Assembly (NCBI GenBank): GCA_023458555.1
Contig: JAEWYS010000020.1
Span: forward strand, 186,001 to 250,000
Reading direction: 5' to 3'
From: Bacteroidota bacterium
GTDB lineage: Bacteria > Bacteroidota > Bacteroidia > Cytophagales > Cytophagaceae
DNA length: 64,000 nt
A program made the translations under genes and the position numbers. The notes under the pieces were generated by a model. It ran no database searches. It saw nothing but the letters and a program-made list of their open reading frames with translations, and had not been told where the DNA came from. Positions 26,382 through 36,010 of this stretch are shown in pieces; within the stretch, counting starts at the first letter, position 1, and the number at the start of each line of letters is the position of its first letter.

Positions 26382-27506
26382 ATGGCAGGTATATATATAC
26401 ACATTCCTTTCTGCAAACAAGCCTGTCATTACTGCGATTTCCACTTCTCAACCAACCAAAGCTACAAATCTCTGATGATTGAATGCATAGTAAGAGAGCT
26501 TGAAATGCAAAAAAAATTTCTGGGGAACGCCCGGATCCAATCCATTTATCTGGGCGGGGGAACACCATCATTATTATCTGTAAAAGAAATAGCATCGATT
26601 ATAAATACGATATTCGCCCGATATTCTGTTGAAGCAACTCCGGAAATTACCCTTGAAGCCAATCCGGATGATCTCACCAAAGACTATCTCAGCGATTTAT
26701 ATCGCGCCGGCATAAACCGCTTAAGCATCGGCATACAAAGTTTTCATAATGAATTCTTAAAGTTTATGAACAGGGCCCATAATGCAGAAGAGGCAGAGCG
26801 GGCAGTTCATATTGCCAGAGACGCTGGATTTGAGCAGCTTACCGTAGATCTGATATATGGAATACCGCATATAGATCATTCTGTTTTTGAAAAAGATCTT
26901 GAAAAAATGGTGGCTCTGGGCACTTGCCATATCTCTGCCTATTGCCTTACTGTCGAAGAAAAAACGGTATTTGGCCAATGGGAAAAGAATGGCAAACTTA
27001 TAATGCCGGGAGAAGAGTTTGCAGCAGAGCAGCTGGAAATCTTAATGGATTTTTTGCCACATCACGGCTTCGAACAATACGAAATATCAAATTTCGCCCG
27101 TGATGAAAGATACTCTGTTCATAACACCAATTACTGGAAAGGAATACCCTATCTTGGTATCGGCCCGGGAGCACATTCGTTTAATACTACACACAGGCAG
27201 TATAATATTTCCAACAATCACCTGTATATTAAAAATATAAAAGAAGGAAATATTCCCGCAACACTGGAAGCCCTCTCGGAAGAAGATAAATTTAACGAAT
27301 TTCTGTTAACCGGCTTACGCACCAAGTGGGGTATCGATATCCTAACTATCTCACAAACATTTCCTTCGCTTTATAAAGGAATAAAACCGGACTTAAACAG
27401 GCTTGTCGAAAACGGGTTGCTGTCTCAGACAGAGCATAAAATAACCATCACACCGGCCGGCAAGTTATTAGCAGATGAAATTACCGCTCGGCTATTAGTA
27501 GTCTGA
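26382..27506 (+). CDS. hemW: Radical SAM haem chaperone HemW
   Basis: Radical SAM protein of 374 residues related to oxygen-independent coproporphyrinogen III oxidase; HemW proteins bind haem rather than decarboxylate coproporphyrinogen. The CxxxCxxC motif is at Cys11, Cys15, Cys18 (PFCKQACHYCDF), without the additional cysteine that HemN carries after it; GGGTPS follows near 58, and the C-terminal HemN_C domain is present. It starts 48 bp after the divergent Omp85 gene. Length matches HemW (about 375) and not HemN (about 450). Confidence 0.92.
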   Translation: MAGIYIHIPFCKQACHYCDFHFSTNQSYKSLMIECIVRELEMQKKFLGNARIQSIYLGGGTPSLLSVKEIASIINTIFARYSVEATPEITLEANPDDLTKDYLSDLYRAGINRLSIGIQSFHNEFLKFMNRAHNAEEAERAVHIARDAGFEQLTVDLIYGIPHIDHSVFEKDLEKMVALGTCHISAYCLTVEEKTVFGQWEKNGKLIMPGEEFAAEQLEILMDFLPHHGFEQYEISNFARDERYSVHNTNYWKGIPYLGIGPGAHSFNTTHRQYNISNNHLYIKNIKEGNIPATLEALSEEDKFNEFLLTGLRTKWGIDILTISQTFPSLYKGIKPDLNRLVENGLLSQTEHKITITPAGKLLADEITARLLVV

Positions 27507-27553
27507 TATGTTTATTTTGTAGAAAATAAACAGTGATTATTTTGAATAAGTTG

Positions 27554-27561
27554 TATATTTG
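27554..27561 (+). promoter_or_regulatory. Candidate -7 promoter box
   Basis: TATATTTG fits the Bacteroidota -7 consensus TAnnTTTG. No good TTG is found 17-23 bases upstream, so this is weak support. Confidence 0.35.
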
Positions 27562-27567
27562 AGAATT

Positions 27568-27945
27568 ATGGTTACATCAATGACCACCGAACAAAAGAAA
27601 GCCTTTCTTCTGCTTAAATTTGTCATCTTCTGCTATCACGGACTTGATCAGGATGAAATTGTAATTCTTCAGAAAACAGCTGAAAAGCTTAATGCTCAGG
27701 AGGAATTAAAGTGGGTAGAAGACTTTGTCAATACTGACCCTGTCAGCAGCTTTGAAAGAGCCCGGAGCTTTTTTGCCGGCACAATCGCGACTTATGATAC
27801 AGCCATAAGGCTTGACTACCTCAATACTGTCTGGGAAGCAACCAACGAGAAAGGGTATATAAGCGAAATGGAAGCAATGGCGATGCTGAAGCTTGCCAAA
27901 GACTGGGGAATACAAAAAGAATTATTGAGCATGGTCAGGAAGTAG
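27568..27945 (+). CDS. Small helical protein of unknown function
   Basis: About 125 residues, all-helical by pattern, with charged and aromatic residues (FVIFCYHGLDQDEIV, ARSFFAGTIATYDTAIRLDYL, EMEAMAMLKLAKDWGI). Size and a C-terminal helix pair faintly recall TerB-like folds, but I do not recognise it with confidence. Two ATGs compete (27568 and 27580). A TATATTTG box at 27554-27561 would start the message almost at the first ATG, so the second (MTTEQKKAF) may be the true start. It lies between hemW and an M1 peptidase (11 bp gap). Confidence 0.65.
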   Translation: MVTSMTTEQKKAFLLLKFVIFCYHGLDQDEIVILQKTAEKLNAQEELKWVEDFVNTDPVSSFERARSFFAGTIATYDTAIRLDYLNTVWEATNEKGYISEMEAMAMLKLAKDWGIQKELLSMVRK

Positions 27946-27956
27946 AGCTGCCAGGA

Positions 27957-29555
27957 ATGTATATATATTTCCGAGTCTTTTCCATTTTCATCATATGCTT
28001 CTACGCTCCGGCAATTCTGTTTTCACAAGATCAGCCAAACACAACAAGAGACTTCCGCATTCGGCACTACGATCTTACTATAGCGCCTGATATTGCAAAT
28101 CAATATATCAGGGGTAGCAATAAGATTCAAATTGAGCCCGAAAGTGAGTTATCAGTGATCGAGCTCGATCTTTCTTCCAGTTTAAGAATTGACAGTATTT
28201 TTCTCAACGATATACCAGTCTCCTTCAGGCACTTCTCCGACAGGATATTTATCTTTCCCCAATCAGAAATCACTGCGAATAAGCGCTCTGCTATTCATGT
28301 TTTTTATCAGGGGCATCCCCTAGCCTCAATCAATCCTCCATGGGATGGCGGCCTGATCTGGTCATTTGACAGCCTGTCGAGACCATGGGTTGGAGTTGCA
28401 TGTGAAAGTATCGGCGCATCATCCTGGTGGCCTTGTAAGGATCAATGGGATTCCGAAGCGGACAGCATGCGGTTCTCCATTCTTACCGATAGCTCATTAA
28501 CAGCTGTAGCCAACGGAGTGCTGACCAGAGTCCAGCTACTGGACAACAAAAAACTCTATACCTGGGAGGTAAATTATCCGATTAATAATTATTGTGTTTC
28601 GTTTACTCTTGGCACCTTCAGACATTTCAGCGATACCCTGAAAAGATCAGACAATAGTGTACTCTCTGCCGATTACTATATATTGGATTATAACTACCAT
28701 AAAGCAAATGAACATTTTCGGCAGGTACCGAAAATTATTCAAGCATTCGAAGAATTATTTGGCCCTTACCCATTCGAAAAAGATGGTTATAAGCTTATTG
28801 AGACCCCGTACTGGGGGATGGAACATCAAAGTGCCATTGCCTATGGCAATAATTTTATTAATAATTTCTTCGAACTGGATTATATCATTGTCCATGAAAC
28901 AGCCCACGAATGGTGGGGCAACAAGCTCACTGCCAATGAACAGAAAAACATGTGGATTCATGAGGCATTTGCCACTTATTCTGAGATTCTCCTTCTGGAA
29001 AAACTCTATGGAGACGAGCTTGCAGGCCGATATCTGCTGAAGCAGAAAGAGAAAATAATAAACAGACATCCTATTACAGCCTCAGCCAGCACATCTGCTC
29101 CCAAAGATACTGATCAGTATTATAAAGGAAGCTGGATGCTCCACACAATCCGATATATGGTAAATAACGATTCGGTCTGGTTCAACTCACTAAAGCAACT
29201 ACAACAGCAATTTGCATACAAAACAGTCGGCCGGGATGAATTCATCAATACATGGGGACGTCTGTTAGGCCGGGATATAAATCCGGTAATCAGCCATTAC
29301 CTTGATCAGAGAGAACCACCGGTACTTTCCTGGCGAGTCAGGAAAAGCAAAAAAAGACAATATCTTTATCTCAAATGGGATACGCTTCTCCCTGATTTTT
29401 CTCTCCCTGTAACACTGTCATATGATAACGTAAAATTCAGAATCAGTACGATATCAGGCGCTCATTATACGAAGATCGTCCTACCCGCCCAGGCAGAGAA
29501 TATAGAATTTAACCTGAATGACTTCCTTTTCACACTTCGTCATTTGCAGCAATAG
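27957..29555 (+). CDS. Compact M1 family metallopeptidase, exported
   Basis: Zinc aminopeptidase-like protein of 532 residues with a signal peptide (VFSIFIICFYAPAILFSQ). An N-terminal beta saddle is followed by the catalytic domain: YWGMEHQ near 284 corresponds to the GxMEN substrate motif, HETAH at about 313-317 with a Glu 18 residues after the second His (HEAFATYSE) gives the gluzincin site. After a short helical part the protein ends with a beta sandwich (about 450-530); the large C-terminal helical domain of longer M1 enzymes is missing. Probably a periplasmic or secreted peptidase. It follows the small helical gene by 11 bp. Confidence 0.9.
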   Translation: MYIYFRVFSIFIICFYAPAILFSQDQPNTTRDFRIRHYDLTIAPDIANQYIRGSNKIQIEPESELSVIELDLSSSLRIDSIFLNDIPVSFRHFSDRIFIFPQSEITANKRSAIHVFYQGHPLASINPPWDGGLIWSFDSLSRPWVGVACESIGASSWWPCKDQWDSEADSMRFSILTDSSLTAVANGVLTRVQLLDNKKLYTWEVNYPINNYCVSFTLGTFRHFSDTLKRSDNSVLSADYYILDYNYHKANEHFRQVPKIIQAFEELFGPYPFEKDGYKLIETPYWGMEHQSAIAYGNNFINNFFELDYIIVHETAHEWWGNKLTANEQKNMWIHEAFATYSEILLLEKLYGDELAGRYLLKQKEKIINRHPITASASTSAPKDTDQYYKGSWMLHTIRYMVNNDSVWFNSLKQLQQQFAYKTVGRDEFINTWGRLLGRDINPVISHYLDQREPPVLSWRVRKSKKRQYLYLKWDTLLPDFSLPVTLSYDNVKFRISTISGAHYTKIVLPAQAENIEFNLNDFLFTLRHLQQ

Positions 29556-29665
29556 TTTCTGCATTTTCCGCCTCATCGTTTCATTTCTCCTTTGCAGAGG
29601 ATATTTCACTCCGGTTTACTATCCTTTTTTTTATACCTGATCACTAAAAATTGAAAAAAAATAAT

Positions 29666-29673
29666 TAGATTTG
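29666..29673 (+). promoter_or_regulatory. Candidate -7 promoter box of the leu-ilv operon
   Basis: TAGATTTG matches TAnnTTTG. A TTG lies only 12 bases upstream (29651-29653), shorter than the usual 17-23. The position, 55 bases before the leader peptide start, is right for the operon promoter. Confidence 0.45.
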
Positions 29674-29727
29674 CGATTAAGGTGTTACAAATCTTCACAG
29701 GAAAAAACACCATTTCAACTAAGTCCA

Positions 29728-29811
29728 ATGACTTCAAAAAGAACCATTATTTTTTCTGATATAAAAGAATTACTGCTGTTGCCGTATACAAACACTCATG
29801 TGGTTGGGTAG
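29728..29811 (+). CDS. Leu/Ile/Val-rich leader peptide of the leu-ilv operon
   Basis: A 27-codon ORF, too short for usual gene finding. It encodes MTSKRTIIFSD, then IKELLLLPYTN, then THVVG. Four leucine codons in a row (TTA CTG CTG TTG), two adjacent Ile codons plus a third Ile, and two adjacent Val codons are far beyond chance in so short a frame, and these are the three products of the pathway encoded downstream. A perfect terminator hairpin follows 20 bp after the stop. This is the layout of transcription attenuation by ribosome stalling. Possible competing RNA pairings were not worked out in full. Confidence 0.85.
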   Translation: MTSKRTIIFSDIKELLLLPYTNTHVVG

Positions 29812-29831
29812 GCTATGTTCATAAAACTAAG

Positions 29832-29864
29832 AAAAGCCATTCTCAACATCAGAGAATGGCTTTT
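29832..29864 (+). terminator. Attenuator hairpin before leuA
   Basis: Perfect 13-bp stem AAAAGCCATTCTC / GAGAATGGCTTTT with a seven-base loop and a T-run, between the leader peptide and leuA. It should end most transcripts unless leader translation stalls. Confidence 0.88.
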
Positions 29865-29906
29865 TGCTAAAAGCAGTATTAACTAGAAGGAGATTTAATT
29901 TAGATT

Positions 29907-31055
29907 ATGGCAGACAGAGTTTATATATTCGACACAACACTGAGAGACGGAGAGCAGGTACCCGGCTGTCAGCTAAACACTGAAGAGAAAATACAGGTAG
30001 CCAAAGCGCTTGAAGGATTAGGCGTTGATATCATTGAGGCCGGATTTCCCATATCCAGTCCCGGTGACTTCAATTCGGTGGTTGAAATTTCCAAGGCAGT
30101 TTCTGAACCAATCATTTGCGCGCTTACCCGTGCGAAGGAAATGGATATCGACAGTGCTGTTGAAGCACTCAAATATGCCAAAAGAAAACGTATACACACC
30201 GGTATCGGGAGCTCCGATATTCACATCGAGCATAAACTCCGCTCCACAAGAGACAAAATTCTTGAGCAGGGTGTTGCCGCTGTAAAATATGCGAAGAAGT
30301 TTGTTGAAGATATTGAATTTTATTGTGAAGATGCCGGACGCGCTGATATCCAGTTTCTGGCCAGAATGGTTGAAGCGGTTATTGCTGCGGGTGCTACTGT
30401 TGTGAACATCCCGGATACAACCGGTTTCACAATGCCACATCAGTTTGGTGAGCGCATAAAATACATTATGGACAATGTGAAGAATGTCGATAAGGCTATT
30501 ATATCCGTGCATTGCCATAATGACCTGGGGCTTGCTACCGCCAACTCAATAGCAGGACTGATGAACGGTGCAAGACAAATAGAATGTACAATCAACGGAA
30601 TCGGAGAACGTGCCGGTAATACATCACTTGAAGAAATCAGTATGATTATCAAATGTCATCAGAACTCTCTGAATCTTGAGACGAATATTAACTCTAAAAA
30701 GCTCTATCCGACCAGCAAGCTGGTATCCAGGCTGATGAATATGCCTGTTCAGGCAAATAAAGCAATAGTAGGAGCGAACGCATTTGCACATTCTTCCGGA
30801 ATACATCAGGATGGGTTTCTCAAAAACAGGGAAAACTACGAAATCATCGACCCGGCTGAAGTTGGAGCCGATGCTTCATCCATCATTCTGACCGCCAGAA
30901 GCGGAAGGGCAGCTTTAAATCACAGACTGGCCAACCTTGGCTATATTGTTTCCAAAGAAGAGCTTGATTCTTTATACAATCAGTTTCTGGAATTAGCTGA
31001 CCGTCTGAAGCAGGTAGAAGACAAGGATCTGTTGGAATTGGTAAAAGGAGAATAA
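29907..31055 (+). CDS. leuA: 2-isopropylmalate synthase, short form without regulatory domain
   Basis: Condenses acetyl-CoA and 2-ketoisovalerate, first committed step to leucine. At 382 residues it has the TIM-barrel catalytic domain (FDTTLRDGEQVPG at 8-20; SVHCHNDLGLATAN near 198, metal-binding His pair; NGIGERAGN near 230) and the linker subdomain with HSSGIHQDGF. It ends where the C-terminal leucine-binding domain of the usual 510-550-residue enzyme would begin. Feedback by leucine is therefore not expected. A good ribosome site (AGAAGGAG) precedes ATG 29907. First structural gene of the attenuated operon. Confidence 0.95.
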   Translation: MADRVYIFDTTLRDGEQVPGCQLNTEEKIQVAKALEGLGVDIIEAGFPISSPGDFNSVVEISKAVSEPIICALTRAKEMDIDSAVEALKYAKRKRIHTGIGSSDIHIEHKLRSTRDKILEQGVAAVKYAKKFVEDIEFYCEDAGRADIQFLARMVEAVIAAGATVVNIPDTTGFTMPHQFGERIKYIMDNVKNVDKAIISVHCHNDLGLATANSIAGLMNGARQIECTINGIGERAGNTSLEEISMIIKCHQNSLNLETNINSKKLYPTSKLVSRLMNMPVQANKAIVGANAFAHSSGIHQDGFLKNRENYEIIDPAEVGADASSIILTARSGRAALNHRLANLGYIVSKEELDSLYNQFLELADRLKQVEDKDLLELVKGE

Positions 31056-31070
31056 TTACAGAAGTAAACA

Positions 31071-32468
31071 ATGGGGAAAACATTATTTGAAAAAGTCTGG
31101 GATGCTCACGTAGTAACATCCATACCTGAGGGGCCAGACGTTTTATATATTGATAAACATCTGATTCATGAGGTAACAAGCCCCCAGGCTTTTGCCGGTA
31201 TTGAAAAAAGAGGTGTTCCGGTTTTCAGAAAAGAAAACGTTGTAGCTACGGCAGATCACAATGTTCCTACCAAGGATCAGCATCTTCCGATCAAAGAAGC
31301 CTTATCCCGTTTTCAGGTAGACAAGTTAACCGAAAACTGTAAAAACCATGATATTACCCTGTATGGACTTGGACATCCGTTTCAGGGAATTGTCCACGTA
31401 ATGGGACCTGAGCTCGGAATTACCCTTCCAGGCATGACTATGGTATGCGGGGATAGTCACACGTCTACACACGGTGCATTCGGCTCAATCGCATTCGGTA
31501 TCGGAACCAGCGAAGTAGAGCAGGTACTGGCAACCCAGTGCCTTATGCAGACAAAGCCTAAAACCATGAAAATTGAAATTAATGGTGAATTGGCAGAAGG
31601 CGTGACCTCAAAAGATATCATCCTGTATATCATATCAAAAATTTCCGCCAGCGGAGGAACGGGGTATTTCGTTGAATATGCCGGCTCTGCGATTCGCAGT
31701 CTTTCCATGGAAGCAAGAATGACCATCTGCAACATGAGTATAGAGATGGGCGCCAGAGGCGGGATGATTGCGCCGGATCAGACGACATTTGATTATGTTC
31801 AGGGCAGAAAGTTCGCTCCTAAGGGAGAAAAATTCGAAGAAGCCGTGGCATATTGGAAAACACTGTTTTCCGATGAAGATGCCAAATTCGATGTTGTTCT
31901 TCAATATGAAGCAGCCGATATCGCTCCAATGATCACTTATGGCACCAATCCGGGTATGGGTATTAAGATCACTGATGCAATTCCGACATTGTCTGACATC
32001 AAAGAAGAAAGTAATAAAGTTTCTTTTAGAAAATCACTTGAATACATGGGGCTTGAACCCGGTGAAAAACTTCTGAATAAGCCAGTGAACTATGTTTTCA
32101 TTGGAAGCTGCACAAACTCGAGAATCGAAGATCTCAGACAGGTTGCCGAATTTGTAAAAGGGAAGAAAAAAGCCTCCAATATACATGCCCTGATTATTCC
32201 CGGATCAAAACAGGTTGAAAAACAAGCCAGGGAAGAAGGCCTGGATAAAATATTTACAGAAGCCGGCTTTGAACTTCGGGAACCCGGATGTTCTGCCTGT
32301 CTCGGAATGAACGAAGACAAGGTCCCTAAAGGGGAGTATTGCGTATCCACTTCCAACCGTAATTTTGAAGGAAGACAAGGACCGGGCGCCAGAACATTTC
32401 TTGCAAGCCCTCTGACTGCGGCAGCTGTCGCAGTAACAGGGAAAATAACGGATGTCAGAAATTTATAG
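31071..32468 (+). CDS. leuC: 3-isopropylmalate dehydratase large subunit
   Basis: Isomerises 2- to 3-isopropylmalate together with LeuD. The 465 residues contain the aconitase-type 4Fe-4S ligands: Cys in GSCTNSRIED near 346 and the pair CSACLG near 407-410. CGDSHTSTHGAFG near 130 is the substrate-binding motif. It follows leuA by 15 bp and precedes leuD by 14 bp. Confidence 0.98.
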   Translation: MGKTLFEKVWDAHVVTSIPEGPDVLYIDKHLIHEVTSPQAFAGIEKRGVPVFRKENVVATADHNVPTKDQHLPIKEALSRFQVDKLTENCKNHDITLYGLGHPFQGIVHVMGPELGITLPGMTMVCGDSHTSTHGAFGSIAFGIGTSEVEQVLATQCLMQTKPKTMKIEINGELAEGVTSKDIILYIISKISASGGTGYFVEYAGSAIRSLSMEARMTICNMSIEMGARGGMIAPDQTTFDYVQGRKFAPKGEKFEEAVAYWKTLFSDEDAKFDVVLQYEAADIAPMITYGTNPGMGIKITDAIPTLSDIKEESNKVSFRKSLEYMGLEPGEKLLNKPVNYVFIGSCTNSRIEDLRQVAEFVKGKKKASNIHALIIPGSKQVEKQAREEGLDKIFTEAGFELREPGCSACLGMNEDKVPKGEYCVSTSNRNFEGRQGPGARTFLASPLTAAAVAVTGKITDVRNL

Positions 32469-32482
32469 AAGTGTGTTGAACA

Positions 32483-33094
32483 ATGGATAAGTTTATAAAA
32501 ATACAGTCTTCCGTAGTGCCTTTACCTATTGAAGATATTGATACAGATCAGATCATTCCGGCCAGATTCCTGAAGGCCACAACCAGAGAAGGCTTCGGAG
32601 ATAATCTTTTCCGCGACTGGAGATATGATGAAAATAATAGTCCAAAAAAAGATTTTATTCTGAATGATGCTACCTATAACGGGAAAATACTCCTTGCCGG
32701 TAAAAACTTTGGATGTGGTTCAAGTCGTGAACATGCCGCCTGGGCAATTTATGACTACGGATTCAAGGTAGTTGTCAGCAGTTTCTTTGCCGATATCTTT
32801 AAGAATAATGCCCTAAACAACGGCCTATTGCCTGTTCAGGTATCCGAAGGCTTTCTTCAGAAGATTTTCAGCGCTGTTAATAACGATAGCAATACCCAGA
32901 TAAGTGTGGATCTTGAAAAACAGGAGATCACTATTGTCGGAACCGGCCAGAAGGAGCGTTTTGAGATTAATCAATATAAAAAGACCTGTCTGATCAACGG
33001 CTATGACGATATTGATTATTTATTGAGCATTAAGGACAAGATTGTTGCATACGAAAAAACCAGCACATACAGAAAGCTCGCTTTTGACGAATAA
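32483..33094 (+). CDS. leuD: 3-isopropylmalate dehydratase small subunit
   Basis: Swivelling-domain partner of LeuC. The 203 residues include DIDTDQIIPARFLK near 18-31 and the active-site loop GKNFGCGSSREHAAWA near 72-87. Length and motif order are normal. A 105-bp A/T-rich gap to leuB follows, without a hairpin that I can see. Confidence 0.97.
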   Translation: MDKFIKIQSSVVPLPIEDIDTDQIIPARFLKATTREGFGDNLFRDWRYDENNSPKKDFILNDATYNGKILLAGKNFGCGSSREHAAWAIYDYGFKVVVSSFFADIFKNNALNNGLLPVQVSEGFLQKIFSAVNNDSNTQISVDLEKQEITIVGTGQKERFEINQYKKTCLINGYDDIDYLLSIKDKIVAYEKTSTYRKLAFDE

Positions 33095-33199
33095 TAATCC
33101 ATGATTTTTTTACTATCGCAACAGAAATATAAAACTAGTATATAATATATAATTTAATTTCACGTATTCCGGCCGGGATACAGGTAAATATAGCAGGAG

Positions 33200-34282
33200 A
33201 TGAAAAAAACCATTGCAGTACTAAAAGGAGACGGAATCGGCCCTGAGGTTGTTGATGAAGCATTAAAGGTTCTGAAAGTCATTGAAAAGAACTACAATCA
33301 CGAATTTTCATACAAGGAAGCATTAATTGGCGCCGCGGCAATTGATGCCACCGGCAATCCCTTCCCCAAAGAAACCCTTGATGTTTGTCAGACCTCCGAT
33401 GCTATTCTCTTTGGTGCAATAGGACACCCCAAATACGATAACGATCCTACTGCCAAAGTGAGACCTGAGCAAGGGCTTCTGGCCATGCGTAAGGCATTGA
33501 ATCTTTTTGCAAACATTCGGCCAATAAACACTTATCAGGTTCTGGCCAACTCATCTCCTCTAAAAGCCGAGCTGGTTCAGAATGTGGATTTTGTGGTATT
33601 TCGGGAATTAACCGGAGGAATTTATTTCGGACAACCCAGAGGCAGAAGCGAAGATGGAAACGTCGCATTCGACTCATGTGTATACTCACGTGAGGAAATC
33701 CTGAGAGTTACCAAACTTGCATTTGAAGCTGCTTACAGAAGAAATAAAAGGGTTACCCTTGTTGACAAAGCAAATGTGCTTGCAACATCAAGACTCTGGA
33801 GAGAAGTAGTAAAAGAATATGCAAAGCAGCATCCGGAGATCACACTTGATTTTATGTTTGTAGACAATGCAGCCATGAAGATCATTCAGAATCCGAAATA
33901 TTTCGATGTTGTACTGACCGAAAATATGTTCGGTGATATCATCACCGATGAGGCATCTGTGATAACCGGCTCGCTGGGCATGCTTCCTTCCGCTTCTGTT
34001 GGAGATAAGGTTGGTTTATACGAGCCGATTCACGGGTCATATCCCGAAGCTGCGGGTCAGAACAGAGCCAACCCTATGGCTGCTATTCTTTCAGCTGCCA
34101 TGCTGCTTGAAACATCTTTCAGCTTAACAGAAGAAAGTGCAGCTATTCGCAAAGCTGTAGAAGAAGCTCTTAACCAGGGATTCGTTACTGAGGACATAAA
34201 CAGGACCAAACACTACACAACTCGTGAAGTAGGCGATAAAGTTGCCTCTTTGGTAAAGGAAATGAAAGCTGCCACCGTATAA
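33200..34282 (+). CDS. leuB: 3-isopropylmalate dehydrogenase
   Basis: NAD-dependent oxidative decarboxylase of leucine synthesis. The 360 residues show LKGDGIGPEVVDEA at the N-terminus, the arginine-rich substrate segment (RKALNLFANIRP), FRELTGGIYFGQPRG near 130-145, and the metal/NAD part NMFGDIITDEAS followed by GLYEPIHGSYPE. The start codon is preceded by GCAGGAG, a good ribosome site for this phylum. Confidence 0.98.
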   Translation: MKKTIAVLKGDGIGPEVVDEALKVLKVIEKNYNHEFSYKEALIGAAAIDATGNPFPKETLDVCQTSDAILFGAIGHPKYDNDPTAKVRPEQGLLAMRKALNLFANIRPINTYQVLANSSPLKAELVQNVDFVVFRELTGGIYFGQPRGRSEDGNVAFDSCVYSREEILRVTKLAFEAAYRRNKRVTLVDKANVLATSRLWREVVKEYAKQHPEITLDFMFVDNAAMKIIQNPKYFDVVLTENMFGDIITDEASVITGSLGMLPSASVGDKVGLYEPIHGSYPEAAGQNRANPMAAILSAAMLLETSFSLTEESAAIRKAVEEALNQGFVTEDINRTKHYTTREVGDKVASLVKEMKAATV

Positions 34283-34314
34283 ACCTGTCTAATACTCTCT
34301 CTTCTACAATAAAA

Positions 34315-35997
34315 ATGGAAAACAAACTCAATAAAATAAGTTCAAGACTCACAGAAGATGTAACCCAGCCCGCTTCACAAGCCATGATGTACGGAGCAGG
34401 TTTTTCTGAAGAAGACATGCATAAGGCTCAGGTGGGTATAGCCTCTACCGGTTATGAAGGGAATACATGCAATATGCATTTAAACCTGCTTGCCAAATAC
34501 GTAAAGGAAGGAGTTGAGCAGGCAGGCCTGAAACCATTACGTTTTAATACAATCGGAGTTAGCGACGGGATGAGCATGGGAACAGACGGAATGCGTTATT
34601 CTCTGGTCTCACGTGAAGTCATCGCAGATTCAATCGAAACAATTGCCGGCGCTCATTATTATGATTCATTAATCACCATAATGGGATGTGATAAAAATAT
34701 GCCGGGAGCCATTATCGCCATGTGTCGGCTAAACCGGCCGGGATTAATGGTTTACGGCGGAACTATACGTTCAGGCCACTGGAAAGGAGAGAAACTAAAT
34801 ATTGTATCCGCTTTTGAGGCATTAGGCCAGCGTTTTGCCGGTAATATATCCGAAGAGGATTATAAAGGCGTAATCATGAATGCATGTCCCGGTGCAGGGG
34901 CATGCGGCGGAATGTACACTGCCAATACCATGGCTTCTGCCATTGAAGCGCTCGGGCTTAGTTTACCATACAGCTCTTCTGCCCCCGCGACCAGTGAGAA
35001 AAAGAAGCAGGAATGCTATGATGCAGGCCAGGCGGTACGCAACCTGCTGGCAAGAGATATCAAGCCTAAAGATATCATTACATATAAATCTATTTCCAAT
35101 GCTGTTCGGGTAGCCATGCTCCTCGGCGGATCAACCAATCTGGTATTACACTTCCTTGCTATAGCCAAAGCAGCAGGAGTTAACTTTACCCTAAAAGACT
35201 TCCAGGAGCTATCTGATAAAACTCCGCTGCTTGCCGATCTTAAACCAAGCGGGAAATATATGATGGAAGATCTGGACAATATCGGCGGCCTCCCTTCCAT
35301 TATGCGCATGATGCTTAAAGAAGGCATGCTTTACGGAGACTGTCTCACTGTAACCGGAAAAACACTTGAAGAAAACCTGAAAGATTTTCCGGATCTTCCG
35401 AAAGAGCAGGATATTATAATGTCTCTCAGGAATCCTATAAAGCAGCGGGGACACCTGCAGATTCTATACGGAAATATCGCTCCGGATGGATGTGTAGCCA
35501 AAATTACCGGTAAGGAAGGCGAGCGATTTGAGGGCACTGCCAAGGTATATGACTCAGAAGAGTCTCTTAATGCCGGTATTGAAAAAGGTGAAGTAAAAGC
35601 CGGCAATGTTGTGGTTATTCGTTACGTCGGCCCGAAAGGAGCACCAGGTATGCCTGAAATGCTTAAACCAACATCTATGATCATCGGTGCCGGTCTCGGC
35701 GACAAAGTTGCGCTGATTACCGACGGACGTTTTTCAGGTGGGACACATGGCTTTGTTGTTGGCCATATTACTCCTGAGGCACAGGTAGGAGGCCCAATCG
35801 GCCTTATCAGAGATGGAGACAACATTATTGTCGATGCTGTTAATAATACAATTGATGTACTCGTATCTGACGAAGAACTAAGCATTCGTCAGAAAGAATG
35901 GAAACAGCCTGCCTATAAGGCTCAAAGCGGAGTTCTTTATAAATACATGAAAGCAGTTGCATCAGCTTCTGAAGGCTGTGTGACTGACGGTAATTAA
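34315..35997 (+). CDS. ilvD: Dihydroxy-acid dehydratase
   Basis: Iron-sulfur enzyme common to isoleucine and valine synthesis. The 560 residues contain cysteines in GNTCNMH near 52, MGCDKNMPG near 124 and GACGGMYTANTM near 195, and the conserved DGRFSGGTHGFVVGH near 472-486. Length is standard. It is 32 bp after leuB and 13 bp before ilvB. Confidence 0.98.
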   Translation: MENKLNKISSRLTEDVTQPASQAMMYGAGFSEEDMHKAQVGIASTGYEGNTCNMHLNLLAKYVKEGVEQAGLKPLRFNTIGVSDGMSMGTDGMRYSLVSREVIADSIETIAGAHYYDSLITIMGCDKNMPGAIIAMCRLNRPGLMVYGGTIRSGHWKGEKLNIVSAFEALGQRFAGNISEEDYKGVIMNACPGAGACGGMYTANTMASAIEALGLSLPYSSSAPATSEKKKQECYDAGQAVRNLLARDIKPKDIITYKSISNAVRVAMLLGGSTNLVLHFLAIAKAAGVNFTLKDFQELSDKTPLLADLKPSGKYMMEDLDNIGGLPSIMRMMLKEGMLYGDCLTVTGKTLEENLKDFPDLPKEQDIIMSLRNPIKQRGHLQILYGNIAPDGCVAKITGKEGERFEGTAKVYDSEESLNAGIEKGEVKAGNVVVIRYVGPKGAPGMPEMLKPTSMIIGAGLGDKVALITDGRFSGGTHGFVVGHITPEAQVGGPIGLIRDGDNIIVDAVNNTIDVLVSDEELSIRQKEWKQPAYKAQSGVLYKYMKAVASASEGCVTDGN

Positions 35998-36010
35998 AGC
36001 ATAGCGGATT

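Noticed and set aside
35331..35885. Minus-strand frames opposite ilvD
   Set aside because: Ser/Pro/Arg-rich composition and full overlap with a conserved gene show that they are shadows.
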